Part shown: in pieces, positions 1-8,060 of the stretch
How positions within the stretch are numbered: the first letter of the stretch is position 1
Layout of the letters: the number at the start of each line of letters is the position of its first letter
NCBI RefSeq assembly: GCF_902784195.1
Contig: NZ_CACZTX010000001.1
Coordinates: 434,001-498,000, forward strand
DNA from: an uncultured Methanobrevibacter sp.
GTDB taxonomy: Archaea > Methanobacteriota > Methanobacteria > Methanobacteriales > Methanobacteriaceae
Direction: 5' to 3'
Length of the DNA: 64,000 nucleotides
Notes under the pieces: model-generated
Database searches by the model: none
What the model saw: the letters and a program-made list of their open reading frames with translations, nothing else
What the model was told of the DNA's origin: nothing
Position numbers and translations under genes: made by a program

Positions 1-2
1 AT

Positions 3-422
3 CAGGTTATTGAAGCGCTCATTCTTACAGTTTCTTCAGCATTTTTCCTATCATGGACCGGAATACTTACCATGCTCATTGCAGCAGCAAGGAACTACTT
101 AGTAATGAATGAAAAGTTAAGTTCCAAATTAGCGATTATGTTCATCATAATTACCCTAATCATTTGCCCTATAATCAATACAATGGGCTTGATTGGACTT
201 CTTCCTATGATTGGAATCATACAGCTTACCATTTGCAACTATTACTTGAAAACAATCAAATGGATTAAGGTAGCATTCATTGTAAACGTTTTGATTTATG
301 CAATTTACTTTATAGGAATCTACGATATTGTATCATGCCTTACTCAAGTGATTACAGCAATAATTGGATTTATTTCATTATTTAAGTTAATTAAAAATGA
401 AAAAGAAGAAAAAATAATTTAA
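3..422 (+). CDS. YgjV-like inner membrane protein, partial at left edge
   Basis: The reading frame is open to the left edge of the window, so the gene starts outside; the ATG at 72 is internal. The visible 139 residues are very hydrophobic, with about four membrane helices, and the stretch ending in AAARNYLV (about residues 25-32 of the visible part) resembles the Ile/Val-Arg-Asn motif of the small YgjV/Imp membrane family. It ends with a charged KNEKEEKII tail at the inner membrane face. Function in this family is not established. Nothing in the neighbourhood (a convergent symporter gene) explains its role. Family call is moderate, coding call is firm. Confidence 0.6.
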   Translation, partial: QVIEALILTVSSAFFLSWTGILTMLIAAARNYLVMNEKLSSKLAIMFIIITLIICPIINTMGLIGLLPMIGIIQLTICNYYLKTIKWIKVAFIVNVLIYAIYFIGIYDIVSCLTQVITAIIGFISLFKLIKNEKEEKII

Positions 423-500
423 ATAAAAATAAATGAATAAATACTGCATTAATTCTTTGATAATAAAAAAAGAAAATATTTGAAGAGAGAAACTTAAGAA

Positions 501-1451
501 TTACTCTTCATTACTAAAATATTTTGTAAAGATATATGCAAGAATTGATCCTGCAAAGTTTTGCCATACTGAATATAATGCTCCAGGAACTGTTGCCAAA
601 GTCAATGCTGGGAAATGTGTTTTTGCAAGACTTGTAGACAATCCTGAGTTCTGGAAAGCAAGTTCAATAGCAATGGTAACCATCTGTTTTCTCTTCATTC
701 CAGACAAGTAACCTACCGCAAATCCTAAAAGCATTGCTATGAAATATTGCAAAACGATTGCAGCAATTATTACAAGAGATGAACTGATGATTGCTTCCTT
801 GTTTGCTCCAATGACTCCTGCAACGATTATCGCAATAACAACAGAAGACAATGCAGGCAAATAATCCTTCAATTTCTCACAAAAGTCTGGAAATTTATAG
901 TTAAGGAACAATCCTAAAGCTATTGGAATTATTACAATCTGCACAATTGAAATGAACATGTCAACTGGATTGAACGCTATTGTATTTCCAATCAGAAGCA
1001 ATGTGATTATTGGAGTTAAGATAGGTGAAATAACTGTGGAAACTGCAGTGAGTGAAACTGAAAGCGCCACATCACCTTTTGCTAGAAATGTGATTACATC
1101 AGATGCTGTTCCTCCAGGAACTGTTCCAACAAGAACAAGCCCTACAGTCAATGCCTCATTTAAAGATAAGATGCTTGCAATTGCAAATGCTATCAATGGC
1201 ATTAACAGATATTGGGCACTGACCCCTAACAAAATCTCTTTAGGCCTTTTGAATACATTTACAAAGTTCTCTATTTTTAATGTTGTACCCATTCCAAAGA
1301 GGATTACCCCTAAAAGAACATTAATAACATTTATTCCCATAAACTCTTCCATAACCCAATTGAATGAATTTGGAATGATTACAGCAATTACAACTGCAAT
1401 AAGAATGATTATAAAAAAATATTTTTCAACCAATTTAAAAATTCTTTTCAT
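501..1451 (-). CDS. Bile acid:sodium symporter (BASS) family transporter
   Basis: A 316-residue polytopic membrane protein with about ten helices, the usual length for BASS-family secondary transporters. The motifs typical of the family are present: GMGTTL near residue 55, GTVPGGTASDVITFLAKGD (about 108-126) followed by a Ser/Thr-rich helix, and ELAFQNSGLSTSLA (about 263-276), which correspond to the two discontinuous core helices that bind sodium and substrate. Substrate cannot be read from the sequence; family members carry bile acids, pantoate, pyruvate and other organic anions. It stands alone on the minus strand, divergent from the next gene. A bile salt hydrolase gene lies elsewhere in the window (31501-32478), but a functional link is only inference. 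Confidence 0.8.
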   Translation of the reverse strand: MKRIFKLVEKYFFIIILIAVVIAVIIPNSFNWVMEEFMGINVINVLLGVILFGMGTTLKIENFVNVFKRPKEILLGVSAQYLLMPLIAFAIASILSLNEALTVGLVLVGTVPGGTASDVITFLAKGDVALSVSLTAVSTVISPILTPIITLLLIGNTIAFNPVDMFISIVQIVIIPIALGLFLNYKFPDFCEKLKDYLPALSSVVIAIIVAGVIGANKEAIISSSLVIIAAIVLQYFIAMLLGFAVGYLSGMKRKQMVTIAIELAFQNSGLSTSLAKTHFPALTLATVPGALYSVWQNFAGSILAYIFTKYFSNEE

Positions 1452-1572
1452 AACTTTAATATTTGTTAAATCTATAAATAAATGTTTATATTAAAGAATT
1501 AAATCATAAGGAACACATGAAAAAATCTCTTACTTCACTAAACTTAAATATTTTTAAAAATAATATATTAAC

Positions 1573-2004
1573 ATGACTTTCATGAATAATAATGCAAATA
1601 TAAAACAATTCCAATTGATTAAATTCCTAAATGAAAACGTCAATGATGATCATGTGATATCAAGAATTTCAATTGTACTTCGTAGAGACAAATTAGAAGC
1701 TCCTTATTATATGAATACCAAAATCAGACTCTCTTCTTGCCTTGATAATGGAGAAAATGGACTTATTCATGCAATGAACATATTAAATCATAGCAGAATG
1801 TACAATTTAACTGAAGACCGATACAATGAAATTAAATCATTGATTATTGATACATTTGAGAACAAACAATCTGAACAAGTTGAATTCTCTAAAAATGATA
1901 AACAGATTAAAATAGATTTAATGTCTAAAAACGATGAAGAATTCAAGAATCTTTATGAAAACTATCATGAACTTTTTGAGAAAATAGATAATCTGATTGA
2001 TTAG
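1573..2004 (+). CDS. Hypothetical protein, 143 aa
   Basis: A soluble, charged protein that I do not recognise. It contains no membrane segment, no cysteine motif and no obvious catalytic signature; the C-terminal third is helical and acidic (NLYENYHELFEKIDNLID). No clear Shine-Dalgarno precedes either ATG at 1573 or ATG at 1582, so the message may be leaderless: an AT-rich TATA-like stretch lies about 20-30 bases upstream. It is divergent from the symporter gene and is followed 77 bases later by an acetyltransferase on the same strand. Coding is supported by length and codon pattern; function is unknown. Confidence 0.55.
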   Translation: MTFMNNNANIKQFQLIKFLNENVNDDHVISRISIVLRRDKLEAPYYMNTKIRLSSCLDNGENGLIHAMNILNHSRMYNLTEDRYNEIKSLIIDTFENKQSEQVEFSKNDKQIKIDLMSKNDEEFKNLYENYHELFEKIDNLID

Positions 2005-2081
2005 AGAACATTATCATATAAAAAAAATTATAAAAAAATTATAAAAAATAAGAAATTAACCAATAATACGGGGATTAATCA

Positions 2082-2648
2082 ATGAAAGAAATTGAGAAAA
2101 TGCAAGCTGGATTGGAATATTGTTATGACGATGAAGATATTTCAATGATGAAATTGCATGCCATAGAAAATGCAAACGTATTTAATTCTCTCGCAGAAGA
2201 TGATTTAGACAAACAGCATGAGGTATTATCCGAGATTTTAGGTTCTGTTGGTGAAAAGGTATGGATTGCAAAGCGATTCTGCTTTGATAATGGCAAAAAC
2301 ATTTTCATCGGCAACAATTTTACTGGAAACTTCAACTTGACAATACTTGACATCAAAGAAGTCTACATTGGAGATAATGTAATGATTGGTCCAAATACTA
2401 CTATAACAACAGTTGGCCATCCATTATCCCCTAAAAAAAGACGAGACCATTTGGCACAGGCCTCTGAAATCAGAATTGGAAATGACGTATGGTTAGGTGC
2501 AAATGTGACAATTCTTCCTGGAGTGACCATTGGAAATAATGTGGTTGTTGGTGCTGGTGCAGTGGTCAGCAAAGACATTCCTGACAATTCCCTTGCACTT
2601 GGAGTTCCTGCGAGAGTTGTTAAAAAATTGGAAAATGATATTGATTGA
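2082..2648 (+). CDS. Maltose/galactoside O-acetyltransferase-like, hexapeptide repeat
   Basis: A 188-residue left-handed beta-helix acetyltransferase of the LacA/Maa/NodL group. After an N-terminal helical cap (to about residue 60) come repeated [LIV]-G-x-x-x-x turns: FIGNNF, YIGDNVMIGPNTTI, the catalytic-loop histidine in TTVGHPLSP (about residue 113), then IRIGNDVWLGANVTILPGVTIGNN, and the closing GVPARVVKKL typical of this family. These enzymes transfer acetyl from acetyl-CoA to sugar hydroxyls. GGGGATTAATCA precedes the ATG. It sits alone, with no sugar genes adjacent, so the natural acceptor is not known. Confidence 0.85.
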   Translation: MKEIEKMQAGLEYCYDDEDISMMKLHAIENANVFNSLAEDDLDKQHEVLSEILGSVGEKVWIAKRFCFDNGKNIFIGNNFTGNFNLTILDIKEVYIGDNVMIGPNTTITTVGHPLSPKKRRDHLAQASEIRIGNDVWLGANVTILPGVTIGNNVVVGAGAVVSKDIPDNSLALGVPARVVKKLENDID

Positions 2649-2719
2649 TTAAAAAAATAATAAAAAAAAATGATTTAAAAAATGATTTAAAAAGAGGAAA
2701 AATATAAAAATAAAAAATA

Positions 2720-2739
2720 GGTTAAGTTTTAACTTAACC
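2720..2739 (-). terminator. Hairpin plus T-tract terminator of the metal ATPase gene
   Basis: A perfect inverted repeat, GGTTAAGTT then TT then AACTTAACC, lies 10 bases beyond the ATPase stop codon. On the minus strand it is followed by several runs of T, the arrangement expected for a transcription stop. Confidence 0.6.
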
Positions 2740-2748
2740 AAAGTTTTT

Positions 2749-5430
2749 CTAAAATAATGGATCTTTCACTCTAGCAATCCTAAATGAATTAAGTATAACC
2801 ACCAAAGTTAATCCCAGGTCACCAATACCAACAGACGTCATTAAAGTAATTAAACCTAATATCGCAAGGATTACAAAGAGAGCCTTTACGAAAATGGATA
2901 GTGAAATGTTTTGTTTAATAATATTCATTGTCTTTTGGCTTAAACTGAATAGGTAAGGCAACTTACTAATGTCATCCTGCATTAGAGCCACATCAGCGGT
3001 TTCAATAGCTACATCGGAACCTGCAGCACCCATTGCAATACCGATGTTTGCACGTGCCAATGCAGGTGCATCATTGATACCGTCACCAACCATAGCCACA
3101 TCACCAAACTTGTTACGGATAGTGTCAAGAATGTTTAGCTTATCTTCAGGCAAAAGATTGGAGTAGACATAATCCAGTCCGATTTCATCAGCAACTTTCT
3201 TGGCAGCAATCTTATTGTCACCAGTTAACATAATGGTTTTTACACCTTGTTCCTTAAGATCCTTGATTACATCTGGAGCATTGTCACGAATCTTATCAAC
3301 AACTGTTAAGCTTGCAATAACTCCATCCTCATCACCAATGAAGACAACTGTTTTACCTTCGGCAGAGAACTGATTAATTTCTTCTTGGGAAATGTTAAAC
3401 TCACTGCCTTCAATTAAAGACTCATTTGCAGCATAGAATTGTTTTCCTTCAACATTAGCTATAATGCCTTTTCCAGGAACATTCTTAAAGTCCTCAATTT
3501 CCTCAAACTCTATATCATTTAATGTAGCATAATTAACAATCGCATTTGCTATAGGGTGAGATGAACTGTTCTCCAATGAAGCAGCTATCCTGACAATTTC
3601 ATCTTCAGCATAATCATCATTCAATACATTGATGTCACTTAATTCGAGTTTTCCTTCTGTTAAGGTACCTGTTTTATCGAAAATTACCGCTTTTACATTA
3701 CGCATTTCCTCTACATAGGTACTTCCTTTGATTAACACCCCTTTTTTGGTAGCTGAAGTGATAGCTGACACCATACCGATTGGAGTGGAAATCAGGAATG
3801 CACAAGGACATGAGATTACCATAATTGAAAGTGCTTTGTAAACCCAGTCCACAAGGTTTTGTCCAAAGAACAAGGGAGGTACGAACGCCACACAAGCTGC
3901 AATTACAATCATCAATGGAGTGTAATACTTGGAAATACGTTCTACCAAAGTTTCAGTGTTTGATCTATTCAATTGAGACCTTTTAACAAGGGTTACAATT
4001 TTAGAAATAACTGAATCCTTAGCTTCTTTTGTTACAACCATTTCCAAATACCCGTCTTCATTAACGGTACCTGAGAAGACTTCATCCCCAACAGTCTTGG
4101 TTACAGGAAGACTTTCACCGGTAATGGATGCCTGATTGATTGAAGAAATACCTGAAACTATATTTCCATCCAAAGGAACTTTGTCTCCAGGCCTTATAAC
4201 TACAATTTCACCGATTTTGACATCATCAACATTACGGACTTCCTCTCCATCTTCAACTTTTACCCTTGCAGTTTCTGGAGCTAATTCAACCAATGATTTG
4301 ATTGAACGTTTTGCTCTATGCTCAGCCAAGTCTTCCAAGAATTCCGCTATGTAATATAATAATGCTACAGCTGCACCCTCTTCCCCATGGCCTATTATGA
4401 ATGAAGCGATACAAGCAATCACTACAAGAAGTGCTGGACCGACAGTATGACGTTTTACAAGGGATTTATATGCAAGAATAGCTATTTCATAACCTGCTAT
4501 AAGTGCTCCAAGCATGTATATTATGGTTACAATTGTATGGTCAAAGGATAACCATTCAAGTATATGTCCCCCTATAAAGAGTATTCCACTTGAAACCATG
4601 ATTTGAATTGGCCTATTGTAAATAAGAGGTTTTCCTTCTGCTATAAGCTCTTCATGTTCCTCTTTATCTTCATCATCTGTACAATCAGGGCACCCGCATA
4701 GAGAGAAATCGTCATCATCGTCATCACAACCACAACCACAAGTTCCATCCTCATGCTCATGATCGTGGTCATGGTCATGATGACGCTCATGTCCATGATG
4801 GTGATGGTCATGTTCATGATTATGGCCATGGTCATGACAATCACAATCAGGGTCTTCACAAGAATTCTCCACTATTTTAAGATTATGCTCATGTCCATGC
4901 TCATGATGATGCTCATGATCTTCATCATGACAATCATCGTCATCACAACCACAACCACAAGATTCTTCTTCATGCTCATGATGATGATTATGATTGTGGT
5001 CATGATGATGCTCGTGGTCATCTTCTTCATCATGGCAGTCATCATCTTCACATCCACAGCGACAGGACTCATCATGTTTTTCTTCCTCATGTCCATGCTC
5101 ATGTTCGTGACCATGACTGTGGTCATGATTATGCTCATGGCTGTGGTCGTGATGATGGTCGTGATCATGGTCATGGTCATCATCTGCACAATCAGGGCAT
5201 CCACAAAGACTTATATCAACATCTTCATCATAATCTATCTCTTCTCTATGATCAAAAACACTTAAATCAGTGCTTTTCTGATAATCCTTCAATAACTGCT
5301 TATTGTAATGCTTTTCATTCATACATTTTTCATCACTGCAGTCAGGATCAAAACAAATATAATTGTAATGTTCGGGATTAAAGCATTCCTCTTCATTACA
5401 ATCAGGATCATAACATTTATTTTCTACCAT
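2749..5430 (-). CDS. P1B-type metal-exporting ATPase with very long His/Cys-rich N-terminus
   Basis: An 893-residue metal-transporting P-type ATPase. The core holds TGES in the actuator domain, SCPCAF in the channel helix (near residue 540), the phosphorylation motif DKTGTLTEG (near 583) and GDGINDAPALARANIGIAMG (near 782). The CPC motif and overall fit point to the Zn/Cd/Co/Pb export subgroup (ZntA/CadA). The first roughly 270 residues are unusual: no standard GMxCxxC heavy-metal domain, but repeated C-x-DPDC units, LCGCPDC twice, CGCGC-DDDDC units, and long His-Asp/His-Glu tracts that should bind many metal ions. GGTG precedes the ATG. It follows an ArsR-type regulator by 65 bases and probably shares its transcript. 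Confidence 0.93.
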   Translation of the reverse strand: MVENKCYDPDCNEEECFNPEHYNYICFDPDCSDEKCMNEKHYNKQLLKDYQKSTDLSVFDHREEIDYDEDVDISLCGCPDCADDDHDHDHDHHHDHSHEHNHDHSHGHEHEHGHEEEKHDESCRCGCEDDDCHDEEDDHEHHHDHNHNHHHEHEEESCGCGCDDDDCHDEDHEHHHEHGHEHNLKIVENSCEDPDCDCHDHGHNHEHDHHHHGHERHHDHDHDHEHEDGTCGCGCDDDDDDFSLCGCPDCTDDEDKEEHEELIAEGKPLIYNRPIQIMVSSGILFIGGHILEWLSFDHTIVTIIYMLGALIAGYEIAILAYKSLVKRHTVGPALLVVIACIASFIIGHGEEGAAVALLYYIAEFLEDLAEHRAKRSIKSLVELAPETARVKVEDGEEVRNVDDVKIGEIVVIRPGDKVPLDGNIVSGISSINQASITGESLPVTKTVGDEVFSGTVNEDGYLEMVVTKEAKDSVISKIVTLVKRSQLNRSNTETLVERISKYYTPLMIVIAACVAFVPPLFFGQNLVDWVYKALSIMVISCPCAFLISTPIGMVSAITSATKKGVLIKGSTYVEEMRNVKAVIFDKTGTLTEGKLELSDINVLNDDYAEDEIVRIAASLENSSSHPIANAIVNYATLNDIEFEEIEDFKNVPGKGIIANVEGKQFYAANESLIEGSEFNISQEEINQFSAEGKTVVFIGDEDGVIASLTVVDKIRDNAPDVIKDLKEQGVKTIMLTGDNKIAAKKVADEIGLDYVYSNLLPEDKLNILDTIRNKFGDVAMVGDGINDAPALARANIGIAMGAAGSDVAIETADVALMQDDISKLPYLFSLSQKTMNIIKQNISLSIFVKALFVILAILGLITLMTSVGIGDLGLTLVVILNSFRIARVKDPLF

Positions 5431-5495
5431 ATTGACACCTTAATAAATAAAATAAAATAAAATAAAAAATTTAATTGAAGAATATCCAAAAGTTA

Positions 5496-5879
5496 TTATT
5501 CATTCAAGTGTTCCAAACCCATCTTGTAAATCATTTCAACATGAAGGTCAGTTAATGAATACCTGGCTTGTTTTCCTTCTTTCTCAAATTTAACAATATT
5601 ATGTGCCCTCAATATCCTTAATTGATTAGACACTGCATTTTGATTCAATCCTAATGATTCGCATATGTCACATACACATAAATCCTCATAGCTCAAAAGG
5701 GAAATTATCTTAAGCCTTGTAGGATTTCCAAAAATCTTAAAGAACTCTGAAAGGTCAGAATATTCATCATCAGCCAAGATATGCTTTTTAGCTCTTTCTA
5801 TTGAATCTTCATGGGGATGATATATTTCACACATATCATCATGTTTATTTTCTTCATTTTGTGAATTTTGATTTTTCAT
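5496..5879 (-). CDS. ArsR/SmtB-family metal-responsive repressor
   Basis: A winged-helix regulator of about 127 residues. The recognition region NPTRLKIISLL followed by CVCDICESLGLNQNAVSNQLRILRAHNIV is the classical ArsR/CadC DNA-binding fold, and the CVCDIC segment in the alpha-3 helix matches the metal-thiolate site of CadC/ArsR-type sensors. Extra ligands may come from the N-terminal MCEIYHPHED. A longer reading to 5936 exists, but AGGTG sits seven bases upstream of the ATG at 5879, so that start is preferred. It is first in an apparent two-gene unit with the P1B ATPase and most likely represses it until zinc, cadmium or lead binds (family knowledge; the metal is inferred). Confidence 0.88.
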   Translation of the reverse strand: MKNQNSQNEENKHDDMCEIYHPHEDSIERAKKHILADDEYSDLSEFFKIFGNPTRLKIISLLSYEDLCVCDICESLGLNQNAVSNQLRILRAHNIVKFEKEGKQARYSLTDLHVEMIYKMGLEHLNE

Positions 5880-5919
5880 TTGGAACACCTTTTTATAATA
5901 ATAGTATAACATGTCAACA

Positions 5920-5955
5920 TATTTAAATGTTTTCATATCATGATATTATGATATG
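5920..5955 (-). promoter_or_regulatory. Promoter with candidate ArsR operator
   Basis: Two perfect 8-base arms, CATATCAT at 5934-5941 and ATGATATG at 5948-5955, separated by six bases, form a palindrome just upstream of a TATA-like ATTTAAATA (5920-5928, minus strand). A repressor bound here would cover the BRE/TATA region, a common archaeal repression mode. The size suits an ArsR dimer. Assignment to the adjacent regulator is inference from position. Confidence 0.55.
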
Positions 5956-6038
5956 TTATTAAAAAAATATTGAAAAATGCTAAAAATTAATAAAAAGTAG
6001 AAAAAATAGAAAAAAAGAAAAGAGTTAAAAAAATTTAA

Positions 6039-6219
6039 CTATATGAAAAATGGTAAAATAAAGAATGGGCCTATGGCTGCAAGAAGGAAAAGTCCTATGC
6101 CTAAAGCAGCAATATGCTTTTGTTCATCCATTATTCCATTAATGATTAATAAAATACTGAAAAATCCTAATATTAAGGGTAAGATATGAGAAAATATAAT
6201 AATAAATCCATTTGCCATT
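6039..6219 (-). pseudogene. Small two-helix membrane protein gene with a one-base frameshift
   Basis: Minus-strand translation from ATG 6219 begins MANGFIIIFSHIL, then runs into a different frame and stops after 26 codons. Removing one base near 6180-6183 restores a 59-residue reading that continues PLILGFFSILLIINGIMDE and ends in LLAAIGPFFILPFFI with TAG at 6039: two membrane helices joined by a short charged loop (MDEQKH). GTGAT lies just ahead of the ATG. The composition is clearly protein-like in both halves, so this is either a recently broken gene or a sequencing error. I cannot name the family. Confidence 0.45.
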
Positions 6220-6344
6220 ATATCACATAAATACTTTTTTCAATTATATAATAATTTATTTAATTTAATATTTAAATTTAAGCAGAAAAAAATAGCTAAA
6301 AAAAGAAAATATAAAAATTATTAAATTAAAACAAAGAAGAATTA

Positions 6345-7040
6345 TTAGAAAATTGTAATATCTATTTCTCCTTTATGTAAAGCAGTCCCTACTAAAGCCT
6401 TTTTAATTCCTAATTCATTGATTAGAGGAATTTCATCTTTAGTGATTCCTCCCCCTAAAATTATTTTATCCTTGAATTCATCAAATTTTTCAAACAATTC
6501 CTTATTGAAACCGGCTTCTGTACCTACTGATGAAATATCAAGCAAAATAATTTCATTAGGGTCAATTCTTCTTAAGACTTCCTTAAATCCTTCCAAGTCC
6601 AAATCCATATGTTTAGTATAGAGTTCATTGTTTTTCACATCCACACTTACGATAATTCTTTCCTTAGGATACTTTTCAAAGATCTTCTCAAGCTCTTCAA
6701 TTGATTCAAGTGTTTCAGTAGCTACAATAATCTTATAAGCAAAATCAAGCATGAATTCAAATGTTTCAAGATTATCTACACCTACATCCACAATAACAGG
6801 CAAAATGGTATTGACTTCCTTTATCTTATAGATATTATGATTCCCATTCCTTTCGATAAGGTCCAAATCAGCTATATACATCTCTTTTGCATTTGCCCTT
6901 TTTAATGAGTTAGCTATTTCAACAGGGTCAGATGAAGATGCATAAATAGTTTGTAAAGGGGTGTAAGTGTCTCTATTGCCGCTTTTACCAGATACAGCAA
7001 CAGAATTCATTAAATCTAAAACAGGAATAATCTCTAACAT
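6345..7040 (-). CDS. HisA/HisF-related TIM-barrel protein
   Basis: A 231-residue (beta/alpha)8 barrel related to the histidine enzyme HisA. It opens with IIPVLDLMNSVAVSGKSGNR, where HisA has its IPAIDL-x-x-G-x-V strand, and has phosphate-loop-like segments VIVDVGVDN (about 82-90) and IILGGGITKDE (about 193-203) followed by ALVGTALHKGEI. This is the archaeal HisA-like group found beside, not instead of, true HisA, so the substrate is probably a different sugar phosphate and is unknown. GGTGAAAAT stands before the ATG. It lies downstream of the iron genes but no functional connection is evident. Confidence 0.8.
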   Translation of the reverse strand: MLEIIPVLDLMNSVAVSGKSGNRDTYTPLQTIYASSSDPVEIANSLKRANAKEMYIADLDLIERNGNHNIYKIKEVNTILPVIVDVGVDNLETFEFMLDFAYKIIVATETLESIEELEKIFEKYPKERIIVSVDVKNNELYTKHMDLDLEGFKEVLRRIDPNEIILLDISSVGTEAGFNKELFEKFDEFKDKIILGGGITKDEIPLINELGIKKALVGTALHKGEIDITIF

Positions 7041-7077
7041 ATTTTCACCATCATACCATATTTTTGATAATTATAAA

Positions 7078-7701
7078 TTATTCATCTAATTTTATAAATA
7101 TTTCGTTAGCCAATTCCTTATCTACAGCCAATTGAGTGTTTCCCAATTGGAACACATAGTTAGGGAACTTTTGAATTAGACAAATCCTGGAACCTGGAAT
7201 AAGCCCTAAATTCATGATTTTTCTTAATTTACGAGCATCTTCTGTTTTGATGTGTGAAACTTCACCGGATTCTCCACTGTGACAAGAAACTAAAGGCAAT
7301 GAATACTCGTTTCCCAAATCATTATCACTATCTCCTTTAGGAATTGGATTGTTGTGAGGACAGTTTTCAGGGTTTCCCAAGATTCTGCATATATTGTCTT
7401 CAACCTCTTCACTCATTACATGCTCAATCTGGTCTGCCAGCTCTTCCATTTCATCCATGTCAGCTAAAAACAAGTCTGCCACTACCTTTTCTGCAATCCT
7501 ATGTTTTCTAACTAAAGATCTTCCCAAATGTTCTCCATTTTCAGTTAAGTTGACAAAGCCATCATCAATCTTGACATATTCCTTCTTAGCCAATAATTCA
7601 ATATCTTCCTTATTAAATTCATCAATGACCAATTTCTCTTCCTTTTCAAATTCTCTAACCCAAATATCACGCAAATAATGTTCAATTTCACTTTTTTCCA
7701 T
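7078..7701 (-). CDS. DtxR/IdeR-family metal-dependent repressor with FeoA domain
   Basis: About 207 residues. The N-terminal part corresponds to the DtxR winged helix and dimerisation domain: LTENGEHLGRSLVRKHRIAEKVV, a helix with EELADQIEHVMSEEVED and the CPHNNPIP segment (family form CPHGNPIP), which contribute metal ligands. The C-terminal 75 residues form an SH3-like FeoA domain (MNLGLIPGSRICL). Such proteins sense Fe2+ or Mn2+. The TTG at 7713 gives a longer reading, but GGTG lies seven bases before ATG 7701. It is the last gene of the feoB-zinc ribbon-regulator unit and is the natural candidate to bind the palindrome ahead of feoB. Confidence 0.87.
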   Translation of the reverse strand: MEKSEIEHYLRDIWVREFEKEEKLVIDEFNKEDIELLAKKEYVKIDDGFVNLTENGEHLGRSLVRKHRIAEKVVADLFLADMDEMEELADQIEHVMSEEVEDNICRILGNPENCPHNNPIPKGDSDNDLGNEYSLPLVSCHSGESGEVSHIKTEDARKLRKIMNLGLIPGSRICLIQKFPNYVFQLGNTQLAVDKELANEIFIKLDE

Positions 7702-7795
7702 TTTAAACACCAAAATTGTTAGAAACTATTTAATCATGCTTTTAATCTTTTTAAACACCAAATTGTTAGAAACTATTTAATCATGCTTTTAATCT
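7701..7795. repeat. Tandem duplication (47-48 bp x 2) of a gene end
   Basis: Two adjacent copies, 7701-7748 and 7749-7795, differ by a single A. Each copy holds, on the minus strand, the last codons and TAG stop of the zinc-ribbon gene plus the GGTG ribosome-binding site. The copy nearer the regulator supplies the site used by its start at 7701. Confidence 0.9.
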
Positions 7796-7982
7796 TTTTA
7801 AAACTGTCTTCTATAAACTTATATGATTTGGATTCAGGCAGAATCTCATATCCGCAATTGGGACATTTAACTGTTTTGCAATTGATAGGGCATGAATCAC
7901 AGCTTATTCCATCACACTTTTGAAATGTGAAACCGCAGAATTCACATTTTACTATTTGATCTTTTTTATCATTCTCTTCCAT
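7773..7982 (-). CDS. Small zinc-ribbon protein in the feo unit
   Basis: About 69 residues with eight cysteines in paired CxxC-type knuckles: CEFCGFTF, C-x5-CDSCPINC and CPNCGY, enough for two zinc or iron-sulfur sites. There is no membrane segment. The reading can start at 8000, but AGGGG lies about eight bases upstream of ATG 7982, which is preferred. The gene sits between feoB (61-78 bases upstream) and the DtxR-FeoA regulator, so a role in iron uptake or in its regulation is likely by context; the exact activity is unknown. Its 3' end has been tandemly duplicated. Confidence 0.75.
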   Translation of the reverse strand: MEENDKKDQIVKCEFCGFTFQKCDGISCDSCPINCKTVKCPNCGYEILPESKSYKFIEDSFKKIKSMIK

Positions 7983-8060
7983 TTCAAAGCCCCTATCCAT
8001 CTAAAAACGTTAAAATCATATTCTTATAAACCCACATCTAAAAGATTAAATCCTAAATAA

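Noticed and set aside
952-1494. 180-codon plus-strand frame over the symporter gene
   Set aside because: Antisense to a well-supported membrane transporter, with no family resemblance and poor start context.
4641-5265. Several open frames on both strands over the His-rich region, composed of Met, Thr, Ile and Val
   Set aside because: They are shadows of the CAT/GAT repeats encoding His-Asp in the metal ATPase; composition is not protein-like and none has its own ribosome site.
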